DNA from: Actinomycetales bacterium
Lineage (GTDB): Bacteria; Actinomycetota; Actinomycetes; Actinomycetales; Dermatophilaceae
Direction: 5' to 3'
NCBI GenBank assembly: GCA_016711095.1
Contig: JADJTP010000002.1
Coordinates: 682,001-746,000, forward strand
DNA: 64,000 nt
The notes beneath the pieces are model-generated. The model was not told where the DNA came from and searched no databases. It was given only the letters and a program-made list of their open reading frames with translations. This document shows, in pieces, positions 15,134 to 25,341 of the stretch (its first letter is position 1; each line of letters begins with the position of its first letter). The translations under genes were made by a program, and so were the position numbers.

Positions 15134-17293
15134 TCAGGCGTCGATCCGCTCGCGGTCCAGCGTGCGGGCGGAGTCGATGATGAAGTCCTTGCGCGGGGCG
15201 ACGTCGTTGCCCATGAGCAGGTCAAACACCCCTTCGGCGATGCGCGCCGCCTCCTCGGCCTCGCCGAGGGTGACCCTGCGCAGGGTGCGGTGGCGCGGAT
15301 CCATCGTGGTGTCCGCCAGCTGATCGGCATCCATCTCGCCTAGACCCTTATAGCGCTGCGGGGGCTCTTTGACCTTGCGGCCCTTGCGGTCCAAGGCGGC
15401 CCGGGTCGCCCGCATCTGCGCCTCGCTGTAGGTGTAGACGTAATCGTTCTTCCTGCCCGGTCCGCCGATGACCTCCAGCCGGTGCAGCGGCGGCATTGCG
15501 GCATACACCCGGCCTGCAGCCACGAGCGGACGCATGTACTTGAAGAAGAGGGTGAGCAGCAGGGTGCGGATGTGGGCGCCGTCGACGTCGGCGTCACTCA
15601 TGATGATGACCTTGCCGTAGCGTGCGGCGTCGAGGTCGAAACTGCGCCCCGAACCGGCGCCGATGACCTGGATGATCGCCGCGCATTCGGCGTTCTTGAG
15701 CATGTCGGAGACCGAGGCCTTTTGGACGTTGAGGATCTTGCCGCGGATCGGCAGCAAGGCCTGATAGTCCGACGAGCGGGCCAACTTGGCCGTCCCGAGC
15801 GCGCTGTCGCCCTCGACGATGAAGAGCTCCGACTTGTCGATGTCGTGGGTGCGGCAATCGGCGAGTTTGGCGGGAAGCGTCGAGGACTCCAGGGCGGTCT
15901 TTCGGCGCTGGGTCTCCTTGTGTTGGCGGGCGCTGATCCGCGCCTTCATCTCCCCGACGACCTTGTCGAGCAGCAGCGCTGAGTGCGCCTTGTCCTCGCG
16001 CTTCGTCGAGGTGAGCCGGGCGGTGAGCTCCTGCTCCACGACCCGGGCGACGATCGCGCGGACGGCCGACGTGCCGAGAACCTCCTTGGTCTGGCCCTCG
16101 AACTGCGGCTCGGGCAGCCGGACCGTGAGCACCGCCGTGAGCCCGGCGAAGATGTCGTCCTTCTCGACCTTGTCGGAGCCGACCTTGAGCCGACGAGCGT
16201 TGAGCTCGAGCTGGCGTCGGAAGACCTTGAGGATCGCCTGGTCGAAGCCAGCCACGTGGGTCCCCCCCTTGGGGGTGGCGATGATGTTGGCGAACGAGCT
16301 GACCCGCGAGTCATAGCCGGTTCCCCACCGCAGCGCGATGTCGACGGAGCATTCACGCTCGACCTCGGTCGCGGTCATCTGCCCGCGGGTGTCGAGCACT
16401 GGCACGGTCTCGGTGAAGCTCCCCGTGCCCTGAAGTCGCCACACGGCGGTCACCGCGGGGTCGGGGGCGAGGAACTCGACGAACTCCGAGATCCCGCCGA
16501 GGTGTTGGAAGACCTGCTCGCGCACCCCGCCGCCGTGCTCCTCGGCGCGTCCGTCGCGAACGACAGCGCGTTCGTCGCGAACGACAAGAGCGAGCCCAGG
16601 CACGAGGAACGACGTCTGTCTGGCCCGCGCCGCGAGCATCTCGTCGTCGAGCGAGGCCCCCTTGATGAAGACCTGCCCGTCCGGCCAGAACCTCACGCGG
16701 CTTCCAGTCACCCCCCGCCCTGCCTTGCCGACGACACGCAGCTCACTGCCGGTCTCGTATGCCGTGAACGGAGCCTGAGGGCTGTGCGCAGCGTGCACCG
16801 GGTCGGCGAAGACGCCAGGCTCGCCCCGACGAAAGCTCATCGCATAGGTCTTGCCCCCGCGGTCGACCTCGACGTCAAGGCGTGAGGAAAGGGCGTTGAC
16901 GACCGACGCACCGACGCCGTGCAGGCCACCGGAGGCGGCATACGAACCGCCGCCGAACTTGCCGCCGGCGTGCAGCTTGGTGAACACCAACTCGACCCCG
17001 GACAAGCCGGTGCGCGGCTCGGCGTCGACGGGGATGCCGCGGCCATTGTCCCGGACCTCGATCGAGCCGTCAGCTCCGAGGATGATCTCGATCCGGTCGC
17101 CAACGCCGGTCAGCGCCTCGTCCACCGAGTTGTCGATGATCTCCCACAGGCAGTGCATGAGGCCGCGCTGATCGGTCGAGCCGATATACATCCCGGGGCG
17201 TTTGCGCACCGCTTCGAGACCCTCGAGCACCTGCAGGTGGCGGGCTGTGTAGGTCTCGGGGGCGGGGGCCGCGCGTGTGCTGCGGGAGGCCAA
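15134..17293 (-). CDS. parE: DNA topoisomerase IV / gyrase-like subunit B
   Basis: A 719-residue type IIA topoisomerase ATPase subunit. GHKL motifs: EIIDNSVDEA (catalytic Glu and Mg-binding Asn), DNGRGIPVD and GGLHGVGASVVNALS; then a transducer domain and the TOPRIM site EGDSALG (near 495) with DADVDGAHIRT (near 566). The length is normal. The start codon is TTG at 17293; the next in-frame candidates would cut the conserved TARHLQVLEGLEAVRKRPGMY stretch. It faces the A subunit gene 5.3 kb away, with the sugar genes between. A short CCCC-TCAA-GGGG hairpin at 15110-15121 separates it from lacI and is too weak to call a terminator. Confidence 0.88.
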   Translation of the reverse strand: MASRSTRAAPAPETYTARHLQVLEGLEAVRKRPGMYIGSTDQRGLMHCLWEIIDNSVDEALTGVGDRIEIILGADGSIEVRDNGRGIPVDAEPRTGLSGVELVFTKLHAGGKFGGGSYAASGGLHGVGASVVNALSSRLDVEVDRGGKTYAMSFRRGEPGVFADPVHAAHSPQAPFTAYETGSELRVVGKAGRGVTGSRVRFWPDGQVFIKGASLDDEMLAARARQTSFLVPGLALVVRDERAVVRDGRAEEHGGGVREQVFQHLGGISEFVEFLAPDPAVTAVWRLQGTGSFTETVPVLDTRGQMTATEVERECSVDIALRWGTGYDSRVSSFANIIATPKGGTHVAGFDQAILKVFRRQLELNARRLKVGSDKVEKDDIFAGLTAVLTVRLPEPQFEGQTKEVLGTSAVRAIVARVVEQELTARLTSTKREDKAHSALLLDKVVGEMKARISARQHKETQRRKTALESSTLPAKLADCRTHDIDKSELFIVEGDSALGTAKLARSSDYQALLPIRGKILNVQKASVSDMLKNAECAAIIQVIGAGSGRSFDLDAARYGKVIIMSDADVDGAHIRTLLLTLFFKYMRPLVAAGRVYAAMPPLHRLEVIGGPGRKNDYVYTYSEAQMRATRAALDRKGRKVKEPPQRYKGLGEMDADQLADTTMDPRHRTLRRVTLGEAEEAARIAEGVFDLLMGNDVAPRKDFIIDSARTLDRERIDA

Positions 17294-17597
17294 CGGGGTC
17301 TCACTTTCGGGAAGTGCAGGGCGCCGGCCGGAGGGACAGCGGGTCTGGCAGCAGCCCGACCAAGGTCGTTACCGTCGCCCACTGGCAGGTTAGTCCAGGC
17401 GGCTGACACCCACCGGCGTCGTCGGCACGCGTGTCTCAGATGGATATCAATGGCGCGCGGGAACGAACCGGCGTGCTTGACTGTTGGCACTGGTACGAGG
17501 TGCAAGGAGTCGTCAACCGACCTCCTGACCTTGACGTCAGACAGCAAGAGCCGATCCGACAGCCGTCGGTTGGCCCGACAGAATCGAGAAGGCAGAC
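17294..17597. other. Intergenic region between parE and the DUF7455 gene
   Basis: About 300 bp without a convincing gene. It must hold the divergent promoters of parE and the small zinc-type protein. Candidates are a TTGAC at about 17532 on the plus strand and the TAACCT around 17390 read on the minus strand, neither with a good partner element. GAGAAGG at 17586-17592 is the ribosome site of the rightward gene. Confidence 0.4.
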
Positions 17598-17816
17598 GTG
17601 AACGCCACACTGGTCCACCGCTTGAGCGCCGCAGATCGCTGCGACCGCTGCGGAGCCCGGGCCTACATTCGCGCCCGTCTTCACTCCGGCGGCGAACTCT
17701 TGTTCTGCGCCCACCACGGTCGCCAGCACCTGCCCAAGCTGGCCCACCACGCAAGTGAGATCCACGACGAGACCGACCGGCTGATCGCGACAGACGAGAG
17801 CACCGGCTCCCGGTGA
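17598..17816 (+). CDS. Small DUF7455-type zinc-ribbon-like protein
   Basis: A 72-residue conserved actinobacterial protein with CDRCGARAYIRARL and a later FCAHHGRQH, a CxxC...CxxH pattern that probably binds one zinc ion. The function is unknown. The GTG start has a strong GAGAAGG site 5 nt upstream. Homologues in other actinobacteria commonly sit beside sigma factor or topoisomerase genes, as here beside parE, but no functional link is shown. It is followed after 7 nt by the DUF456 membrane protein, so the two are likely co-transcribed. Confidence 0.8.
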   Translation: MNATLVHRLSAADRCDRCGARAYIRARLHSGGELLFCAHHGRQHLPKLAHHASEIHDETDRLIATDESTGSR

Positions 17817-17823
17817 GCCTGCA

Positions 17824-18327
17824 GTGAATCTGTCCGACCCGGTGAGCCTGACGGTCCTGACCGCAGTCCTCATGCTCGTCGGGTTGGTCGGCATCGTCGT
17901 GCCCGTCGTTCCTGGGTTGTTACTCACCGTCGGGGCGACGCTCCTGTGGGCGTGGTTGCATCCGGCACCCGAGGCCTGGGTGGTTTTCTGGGTCGCGGCG
18001 GCTCTCTACGTCGCTGGGATCGTCACCCAATATCTGCTGCCGGGGCGAACGATGCGCCGCCATGGGGTCAGCACCTCGACGCTGCTCATTGCGGTCGCCG
18101 TCGGTATCGTCGGCTTCTTCGTCCTGCCGGTGGTCGGGGCGATCGTCGGCTTTGTTCTGGGAATCTTCCTCGTCGAGTTCGGGCGCCGCCACGACAAAGC
18201 GGCCGCGTGGGATGCGACGACGGTGGCTATTCGCGCGGTGCTGCACTCAATGGGGATCGAACTGCTCGCTGGGGTCGCGATCATCACGACCTGGATAGTC
18301 GGGCTGATCGTCATCGGCACCGGCTAA
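17824..18327 (+). CDS. DUF456 family membrane protein
   Basis: A 167-residue integral membrane protein with about five hydrophobic segments and a GIVVPVVPG motif near the start, typical of DUF456. It has glycine-rich internal helices (VGIVGFFVLPVVGAIVGFVLG), which resemble glycine-zipper packing. No enzymatic residues are evident and the function is unknown. The GTG start is 7 nt after the previous stop. It converges on the DUF3040 gene, with only 9 nt between the two stops and no obvious terminator. Confidence 0.78.
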   Translation: MNLSDPVSLTVLTAVLMLVGLVGIVVPVVPGLLLTVGATLLWAWLHPAPEAWVVFWVAAALYVAGIVTQYLLPGRTMRRHGVSTSTLLIAVAVGIVGFFVLPVVGAIVGFVLGIFLVEFGRRHDKAAAWDATTVAIRAVLHSMGIELLAGVAIITTWIVGLIVIGTG

Positions 18328-18336
18328 GGGCCCTCA

Positions 18337-18750
18337 TCACTGGTCGCGCTCGCGGCGCTCCCATCGCTCCTCGAGACGCTGCATGAAGCCTTGGCCACGA
18401 GCCCGCGCGGCCTTGGGTGACTTGCCGGCTGACGACCCACCAACCGGGTGCACCGAGCCATCGCCGCGGACGACGCCCGTCGGCCCGACAGGGCGTGCCG
18501 ACGCGAACGCCCATACCGCGCCGGCGACCATCAGCGCGAAACCGACGGCTCCGAGCCAAACGAGCTTGTCCAGGACCCCGAGGAAGACCAGACCCAGGCC
18601 GACGAGAACGGCCACCAGGCCGATGACGAGCCGGCGGCGACTGCGACCGCCATCTTGGCTGCGGATCCGCGTGGCGAAGCGCGGGTCCTCGGCGTAGAGC
18701 GCCTGCTCCATCTGCTCAAGGAGCTTCTGCTCCCGCTCCGACAGCGCCAC
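18337..18750 (-). CDS. DUF3040 family membrane protein
   Basis: A 137-residue protein with the family's N-terminal LSEREQKLLEQMEQALYAEDPRFA, then two transmembrane helices (about residues 40-85) and a basic C-terminal tail. The GTG at 18750 is preceded by GAGAGGTGG, a strong ribosome site; an upstream in-frame extension lacks similarity to the family. The function is unknown; DUF3040 proteins are widespread small membrane proteins in actinobacteria. It lies 105 nt downstream of dinB in the same direction. Confidence 0.85.
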   Translation of the reverse strand: MALSEREQKLLEQMEQALYAEDPRFATRIRSQDGGRSRRRLVIGLVAVLVGLGLVFLGVLDKLVWLGAVGFALMVAGAVWAFASARPVGPTGVVRGDGSVHPVGGSSAGKSPKAARARGQGFMQRLEERWERRERDQ

Positions 18751-18855
18751 GACCCACCTCTCCCAGACTCTCCACCTCTGCACGCAGTGTCACGGGGGCA
18801 CCGACCCCTGCCGAGACCAACGTGTCGGCCGACCCGGTGGTTCCGGGTCAGGACA

Positions 18856-20148
<1,293 letters not shown>

Positions 20149-20202
20149 CGCGTCGGCCCTGCCGGTGTCCGTGAGCCGGCGTACGTCCCCGCGCTGCGGC
20201 GC

Positions 20203-20988
20203 TCAGGCACGCCGAGCGAGCAGGTGCAGCCCCGCGCCGAGCTCGCCGAGGAACGGGTATGCCGGGTGGCCGGCGAGCGCTTCTTCAAGGCCGAGCAACG
20301 CCGCCCGGTCGGCCTCGGTGTCGATGGCGTTCGACGGCACGAGGTCACCGAGCAGGCGAGTGCCGTGCCAGCTATCCAGTTCGAGCCCCGCGGCGACGAC
20401 GAGCTCCCGCAACTGGGCCAGGTCGAAGCGCCGCGGGAGCGGATCGTGTAGGCCCCAGCGGCCGTCGGCGCTGGTGAGGACGGTACAGGCCTGCTCGAGC
20501 TCACCGGCGAGGGCACGTGCCCAGACCGCAGCAAGGCGACCGGCGACGAGCAGCGAGAGGTGCCCGTCATCGACCAGGGCACCAGCGAGCACCCGGAGAG
20601 TGGCCACCGGATCATCGACGATTTCCAGGACCCCGTGGCAGCAGACCAGGTCGAACTGTCGGCCGGGAAGCAGCTCGGCGAGGGTGTCGGCGTCGCCTTG
20701 GTGGGCCTGCACGCGGTCCTGGACGCCGGACTCGCCGGCCCGGCGGCCAAGCGCCGCGAGTGCGTCGGGGCTGGGGTCCACGACAGTGACGTCGGCGACG
20801 AGGGTGGGTCCCAACTCGGCGAGCGGGACGGCCAGCTCACCGGTACCGCCACCGAGGTCAAGCACCCGTAGCGGCCGACCGAGGCGGGCGGCGCTGGTCT
20901 CGACGAGCTCGCGGACAGCGGCCCAGAGCACGGCTGTGCGGGCCGACGACGCCGCCCGTCGGGCTCGGCGCTGCTGCAGCTCGGGCAC
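20203..20988 (-). CDS. SAM-dependent methyltransferase (class I)
   Basis: A 261-residue class I methyltransferase: motif I VLDLGGGTGELAVPLAELG, an acidic residue in TVVDPSPDALAAL, and CCHGVLEIVDDPVATL as the post-motif region. The closest relatives are small-molecule or tRNA-type SmtA/CmoA-like enzymes; the substrate cannot be told from sequence. The GTG start is 6 nt after a TAGGGT hexamer that overlaps the dnaE2 stop, so it can be transcribed on its own as a leaderless message. Its position between dnaE2 and dinB is noteworthy but not proof of a repair function. Confidence 0.82.
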   Translation of the reverse strand: MPELQQRRARRAASSARTAVLWAAVRELVETSAARLGRPLRVLDLGGGTGELAVPLAELGPTLVADVTVVDPSPDALAALGRRAGESGVQDRVQAHQGDADTLAELLPGRQFDLVCCHGVLEIVDDPVATLRVLAGALVDDGHLSLLVAGRLAAVWARALAGELEQACTVLTSADGRWGLHDPLPRRFDLAQLRELVVAAGLELDSWHGTRLLGDLVPSNAIDTEADRAALLGLEEALAGHPAYPFLGELGAGLHLLARRA

Positions 20989-20994
20989 CGTCTC

Positions 20995-21000
20995 ACCCTA
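20995..21000 (-). promoter_or_regulatory. -10 hexamer TAGGGT for the methyltransferase gene
   Basis: Read leftward, TAGGGT is followed by 6 nt and the GTG at 20988. It overlaps the stop of dnaE2, so this is an internal promoter in the cassette. Confidence 0.5.
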
Positions 21001-24000
21001 GCGCCCCGAGCTTCCCGGGCTGGTGTGCCAGAGCTTGCGCCGAGGCCGTCCCAGATCGTCCCGGCCGTCGATTCCGGGCACGTCGACGCCAGCCAGGTCG
21101 GCCAGGTGGCCCGCCCCGGACTTGACGTCCTGACCTGGGGCTCGGGTGTCGGCATAGGGCGACTGCCGGAAGCCCGAGGCGTGCACGAGCACGAGCCGTG
21201 CGGCCCCTGGCACCCCGACCGGACTGCTCGGGCTCGGGTGCGCTGCCCCACCCATCCCACCCGCGCGGGCGGCCGGTCGGCCACCGACAAGGGCCGCAGC
21301 CTGATCCAGGCGCGCGGCTCGCTCCCGATCTGCGTATGCCGTGTCGTCCCGATCGCCGACCGGACTGCCGTCGGCGGCGGCTGCGGCCGCATCGGCGGCA
21401 GGCTCAGCCCACCCGGTGTGCCGGGGCACGGCATACGGCTGGGCGAAGGCCGCGGCGGCCAGTGCCGCTCGGTCGTGGGCGTCGGCATCGGCGGCGGCGA
21501 GCGCATCGAGCAGGGTTGGGCGCCCGCCGACGGTGAAGGCCTCCCACAACCCCGACAGCTCCCAGGCGCCGGTGGCCCGCAGCGAGATCCCGCGTTTGCC
21601 GGTGCGCCGGACGATCCCGCGCACGAGCAGCAACCACGAGTGGAAGACCGTTGCGGCATACGGGCCTTGGACGTCTTCGAAGAAGGTCGAATCGCTCGGG
21701 CCGGTCCCGTCGTCGAGGGTGAGGAAGACGACCCGGCGCCCGGAGCGGATCGGTGGGGTCTGGGTGGCGACCTTGACCCCGGCGACCCATACCTCGCTGC
21801 GGTTACGGGCGCCGAGCAGGTCACGCGAGCGGGTCACCCCGAGTGTGTCGAGCATCGGGGCGTAGTGCTCGATGACGTGGGCGCTGGCGTCGAGACCGAG
21901 GATTTCCAGCTCGGCACGCACCCGCTCGGGACCGGTGAGCTCGGGCAGCCCGCTGCCGCGGGTCAACTCGGGGGCGTCATCGATCGGCAAGACGAGCTGG
22001 GTATGCCGGTCGCTCACCCGCACGGGCGCCGCAGCCTGGGATTGGGCGGCGGCAAGCGCGGCGACGTCGACAGCGCGGATCGTGCCCGGACCGGCGCTGA
22101 TGCCGGGTTGTTGGGCGAGGATCGATGACTCTCGCCGGGGGTTGGCCGCCAGCAGGGCCCGTTCATCGGTGACTGGAGCCCCGGGCGAGACGCCGCCCGG
22201 CCCGGTGCTCGACATGATCGCCGGGCGGCGGCTCGCCCGGTGAGTCTTGGGCCCGCCGCCTCCTGCGCCGCCCGAGCGGGCCCATCGGTCGAGCTCGCCG
22301 ACGTGCAGGAGCAGGTCACGACGGGTCACCCGCTCACGCGCGCCGAGCCCGCCGACCCCGAAGGATCGGTCCCGGCCGACGCCGGTCGTCGTGGGGATGG
22401 CATAGATCGTGTCGAAGCCGCCGGCGAGCACGAGCCGCTCAAGCACAGGACGGCTGACGTGGGCCCGGCGCCAGAAGTCGGCCAGGTCGGTGAACGGCTG
22501 GCCGGCCATGATCCGGGCCACCTCGGCCTCGGTGATCCCCTTGACGTCGGCGAGCGACACCCGAATGCCATAGCCCCGCCCGTCCGGCAACGTCACCGGC
22601 TCCATGGGTGCTGCAGCGCGCATCCCGGCGCCGACGGGAGCGACCCGCTCGACGGCATACCAACTCTTGCTGGCGTTGACGTCGAGGCCGAGGACCTCGA
22701 TGCCCACCGAGCGGGCGTCGTCGAGGATGAGCCGCTTTGGGTACATGCCGGGGTCGTGGGTGAGCACTCCGGCGAGGAAGGCGGCCGGATGGTGGGTCTT
22801 GAGCCAGGCCGACTGATAGGTCGGCAGCGCGAAGGCCGCGGCGTGGGCCTTGCAGAAGCCGAACGACGCGAAGGCGCGCAGCACCTCCCAGATCCGGTCG
22901 GCGTCGGCAGACGTATAGCCGCGAGCCACGGCCGCCGGCCGCCACCAAGCTTCGACGTCGAGCTGACCTTGAGGTGAGCCGAGGGCGCGGCGGACCTCAT
23001 CGGCCTGGGCCAGGCTCACTCCGGTGGTTTCGGCGACGATCCGCAGCACCTGCTCGTGGAAAACGACGACGCCGGCTGTCTCCGCCAGGGCCGGGACGAG
23101 GGTCGGGTGGAGGTATTCCGGCGGGGCCCACCCGTGCCGGGCCCGCAGGAAGGGAACGATCATGTCGGACTTGACCGGGCCGGGCCGAAAGAGCGAGATG
23201 TCGATGACGAGGTCCTCGAAACTCTCAGGCCCGAATTTGCCGATGAGCTCGCGTTGCCCTGGGCTCTCGATCTGAAAACACCCGAGGGTGCGGGTGGTGC
23301 GGATCATCGCGAAGGTCTCCTCATCGTCGAGGGGCACCTGGGTGGGATCGTCGAGCTCGACCCGTATGCCGTCCACCCGCGCCACCTCGTCGACAGCCAG
23401 GGCCATCGCCGACTGCATCCGGATGCCGAGGATGTCGAGCTTCAGCAGCCCCATGACCTCGACGTCATCCTTGTCGAACTGGCTCATCGGGAAGCCCAGC
23501 CAGCTCGCCTCGACCGGGGTGCGATCCAGCAGCGCGGTGTTGGACAGGATCACCCCGCACGGGTGCAGGGCGATGTGCCGCGGGAGCCCGTCCAGGCGCT
23601 CGACGAGATCCCAGAACAGGTCATAGCGGGCCGCGCCGAGCCCGCTGACCCGCAGTTCGGGCAGGTCGGCGATGGCCGCGCGAGCGTGCCGGGCGGAAAT
23701 GTGCGGGAAGGCCTTGGCCATTGCGTCGACCTCGCCGGGCGGCATGCCCAACGCCGAGCCGACGTCGCGGATGGCATGCCGGACCCGATAGCTGTCCATC
23801 ATCGACACACAGGTCACCCGTTCACCGCCGAAGCGGGCCAGCACCTTCTGGTAGATCTCGGTGCGCCGGGCCGATTCGACGTCGATGTCGATGTCGGGCA
23901 GTTGGGCGCGCAGCGGCGAGCAGAAGCGCTCCATGAGCAGGTCATAGCGAATCGGGTCGACCCCCGAGATGCCCAGCAGATAGTTGACCAGGCTGCCGGC

Positions 24001-25272
24001 TCCCGAGCCACGGGCGGCGACCCGCACCCCCATGTCGCGGATGAGGTCGGTGACGACGGCGACGGTGAGGAAGTAGGTGGGATAGCCCAAAGCCGCGACG
24101 ACGGCCAACTCCTCATCGAGCCGGGCGTTCACCCGGGCCAGCCCGGCCTCACTCGTCTGCGGATAGCGGGTCGCGACGGCGCCCCGGCAGCGCTGCGCGA
24201 GCACCCGCTGCGGGTCGGTGTCGAGGGCCAGGCCCAGGGCGGTCTGCTCGGGCAGGTGGACGCCGCCGATACCCAGGTCGATCGCCGGGTCCAGGACGCA
24301 CTCTCCGGCCAGGGCCACCGTCGCCGCCAACAGGTCACGAGCCCCGCCGCGCACCAGGGTGCTCCCCCCGGCCAGCCCCGGACCGGAGGCCTGGACGATG
24401 TCGCAGGCGACGGCATACATCGCGTGAGTGGTGGCGAGGTGGCCCGCGGTAGTCACCCGGTCGAGGTGGCGCACGTCCAGAGTGACCAGGCGGCGGGCGG
24501 CGTCGAGGACATCGACGGTGGCCGCCTCGGCGGGGTCGGCGTGGCGGACCTGAGCCGACAGGATCACCGGAACGCCGGTGTCGCGGCCGAGGGCGAGCAT
24601 CCTCCCCGCGTGGCCGAGGCTCGCGGGCGTGCCCTCGGGGCCACCGTGGCAGACCGTCTCCAGGACGAGGGCGCCGCGCGGCAGCACAGCGCGCCAACGG
24701 GCGAGAGCCTCGTATGCCGCGGCGCGCCGCTTGGCGAGCACGGCCCGGCCGACGTCGGAGTCGGGGCCGAGCAGCACGACCAGCGGTGGCGGGTCCTCGG
24801 CGACCGGAGCTGCGAGCTCGGCGAGCAGTTCGGGGGTGGTGATCGGGTTGCCGCGCTCGCCGGTGAGGTGGGTGCGGGTGACCAGCCGACACAACCGCGC
24901 CCAGCCCAGGCCAGGGGCGACTGACCCGGCCAGGCCGCGGGCGAGCACGGTGACCCGTGGCAGCCGGGGGTCGACGAGGGCGCCGCCGCGCACGGGGGCA
25001 CGGGTAGGGGCACGAGTGGGGGCGGTGCGGCTGGAGGGGGATGCGGCGAGCGCAGGCGCGTGCAGGGCGAGGTCGACCCCGAGGATTGGGGCGATCCCGG
25101 CCTCGGTGCAGGCCTGGACGAAGCGGACCGCCCCATAGAGCCCGCCGCGGTCGGTGAGCGCCAGCGCGGGTTGGCCGAAGGCTGCGGCCCGGGCGACGAG
25201 CTCGGCCGGGGTGGAGGCACCGTGCTGCATCGAATAGCCCGAGGCGACGTGCAGGTGGACGAAGGTCGACAT
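20998..25272 (-). CDS. dnaE2: Error-prone DNA polymerase III alpha subunit DnaE2
   Basis: A 1424-residue C-family polymerase. The N-terminal PHP domain (FVHLHVASGYSMQHGAS) is followed by the palm with catalytic aspartates in PDIDIDVESARR near residue 460, a long thumb/fingers region, helix-hairpin-helix and OB domains, and the DnaE2-type ending RLVLVHASGFRQSPYAD plus KLWHTSPGSSG. DnaE2 enzymes in actinobacteria are LexA-regulated and mutagenic. This one is longer than the roughly 1080-1200 residues usual for the family because of Ala/Gly-rich inserts around 1010-1090 and 1290-1350. It sits 69 nt behind the HEPN gene in the same direction, under the LexA-box promoter. Distinction from replicative DnaE1 rests on context and on the ending. 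Confidence 0.87.
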   Translation of the reverse strand: MSTFVHLHVASGYSMQHGASTPAELVARAAAFGQPALALTDRGGLYGAVRFVQACTEAGIAPILGVDLALHAPALAASPSSRTAPTRAPTRAPVRGGALVDPRLPRVTVLARGLAGSVAPGLGWARLCRLVTRTHLTGERGNPITTPELLAELAAPVAEDPPPLVVLLGPDSDVGRAVLAKRRAAAYEALARWRAVLPRGALVLETVCHGGPEGTPASLGHAGRMLALGRDTGVPVILSAQVRHADPAEAATVDVLDAARRLVTLDVRHLDRVTTAGHLATTHAMYAVACDIVQASGPGLAGGSTLVRGGARDLLAATVALAGECVLDPAIDLGIGGVHLPEQTALGLALDTDPQRVLAQRCRGAVATRYPQTSEAGLARVNARLDEELAVVAALGYPTYFLTVAVVTDLIRDMGVRVAARGSGAGSLVNYLLGISGVDPIRYDLLMERFCSPLRAQLPDIDIDVESARRTEIYQKVLARFGGERVTCVSMMDSYRVRHAIRDVGSALGMPPGEVDAMAKAFPHISARHARAAIADLPELRVSGLGAARYDLFWDLVERLDGLPRHIALHPCGVILSNTALLDRTPVEASWLGFPMSQFDKDDVEVMGLLKLDILGIRMQSAMALAVDEVARVDGIRVELDDPTQVPLDDEETFAMIRTTRTLGCFQIESPGQRELIGKFGPESFEDLVIDISLFRPGPVKSDMIVPFLRARHGWAPPEYLHPTLVPALAETAGVVVFHEQVLRIVAETTGVSLAQADEVRRALGSPQGQLDVEAWWRPAAVARGYTSADADRIWEVLRAFASFGFCKAHAAAFALPTYQSAWLKTHHPAAFLAGVLTHDPGMYPKRLILDDARSVGIEVLGLDVNASKSWYAVERVAPVGAGMRAAAPMEPVTLPDGRGYGIRVSLADVKGITEAEVARIMAGQPFTDLADFWRRAHVSRPVLERLVLAGGFDTIYAIPTTTGVGRDRSFGVGGLGARERVTRRDLLLHVGELDRWARSGGAGGGGPKTHRASRRPAIMSSTGPGGVSPGAPVTDERALLAANPRRESSILAQQPGISAGPGTIRAVDVAALAAAQSQAAAPVRVSDRHTQLVLPIDDAPELTRGSGLPELTGPERVRAELEILGLDASAHVIEHYAPMLDTLGVTRSRDLLGARNRSEVWVAGVKVATQTPPIRSGRRVVFLTLDDGTGPSDSTFFEDVQGPYAATVFHSWLLLVRGIVRRTGKRGISLRATGAWELSGLWEAFTVGGRPTLLDALAAADADAHDRAALAAAAFAQPYAVPRHTGWAEPAADAAAAAADGSPVGDRDDTAYADRERAARLDQAAALVGGRPAARAGGMGGAAHPSPSSPVGVPGAARLVLVHASGFRQSPYADTRAPGQDVKSGAGHLADLAGVDVPGIDGRDDLGRPRRKLWHTSPGSSGR

Positions 25273-25341
25273 GGTCGTGGGTGCGGTCTTCCGGCTGCGG
25301 CTGTGGCGAATGGGGCTGTGGCGGTGGGCTGCGGTAGCGGC

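Noticed and set aside
17470..17515. CIRCE-like heat-shock operator near GGCACT...AGGTGC
   Set aside because: The arms match CIRCE poorly and no chaperone gene follows.
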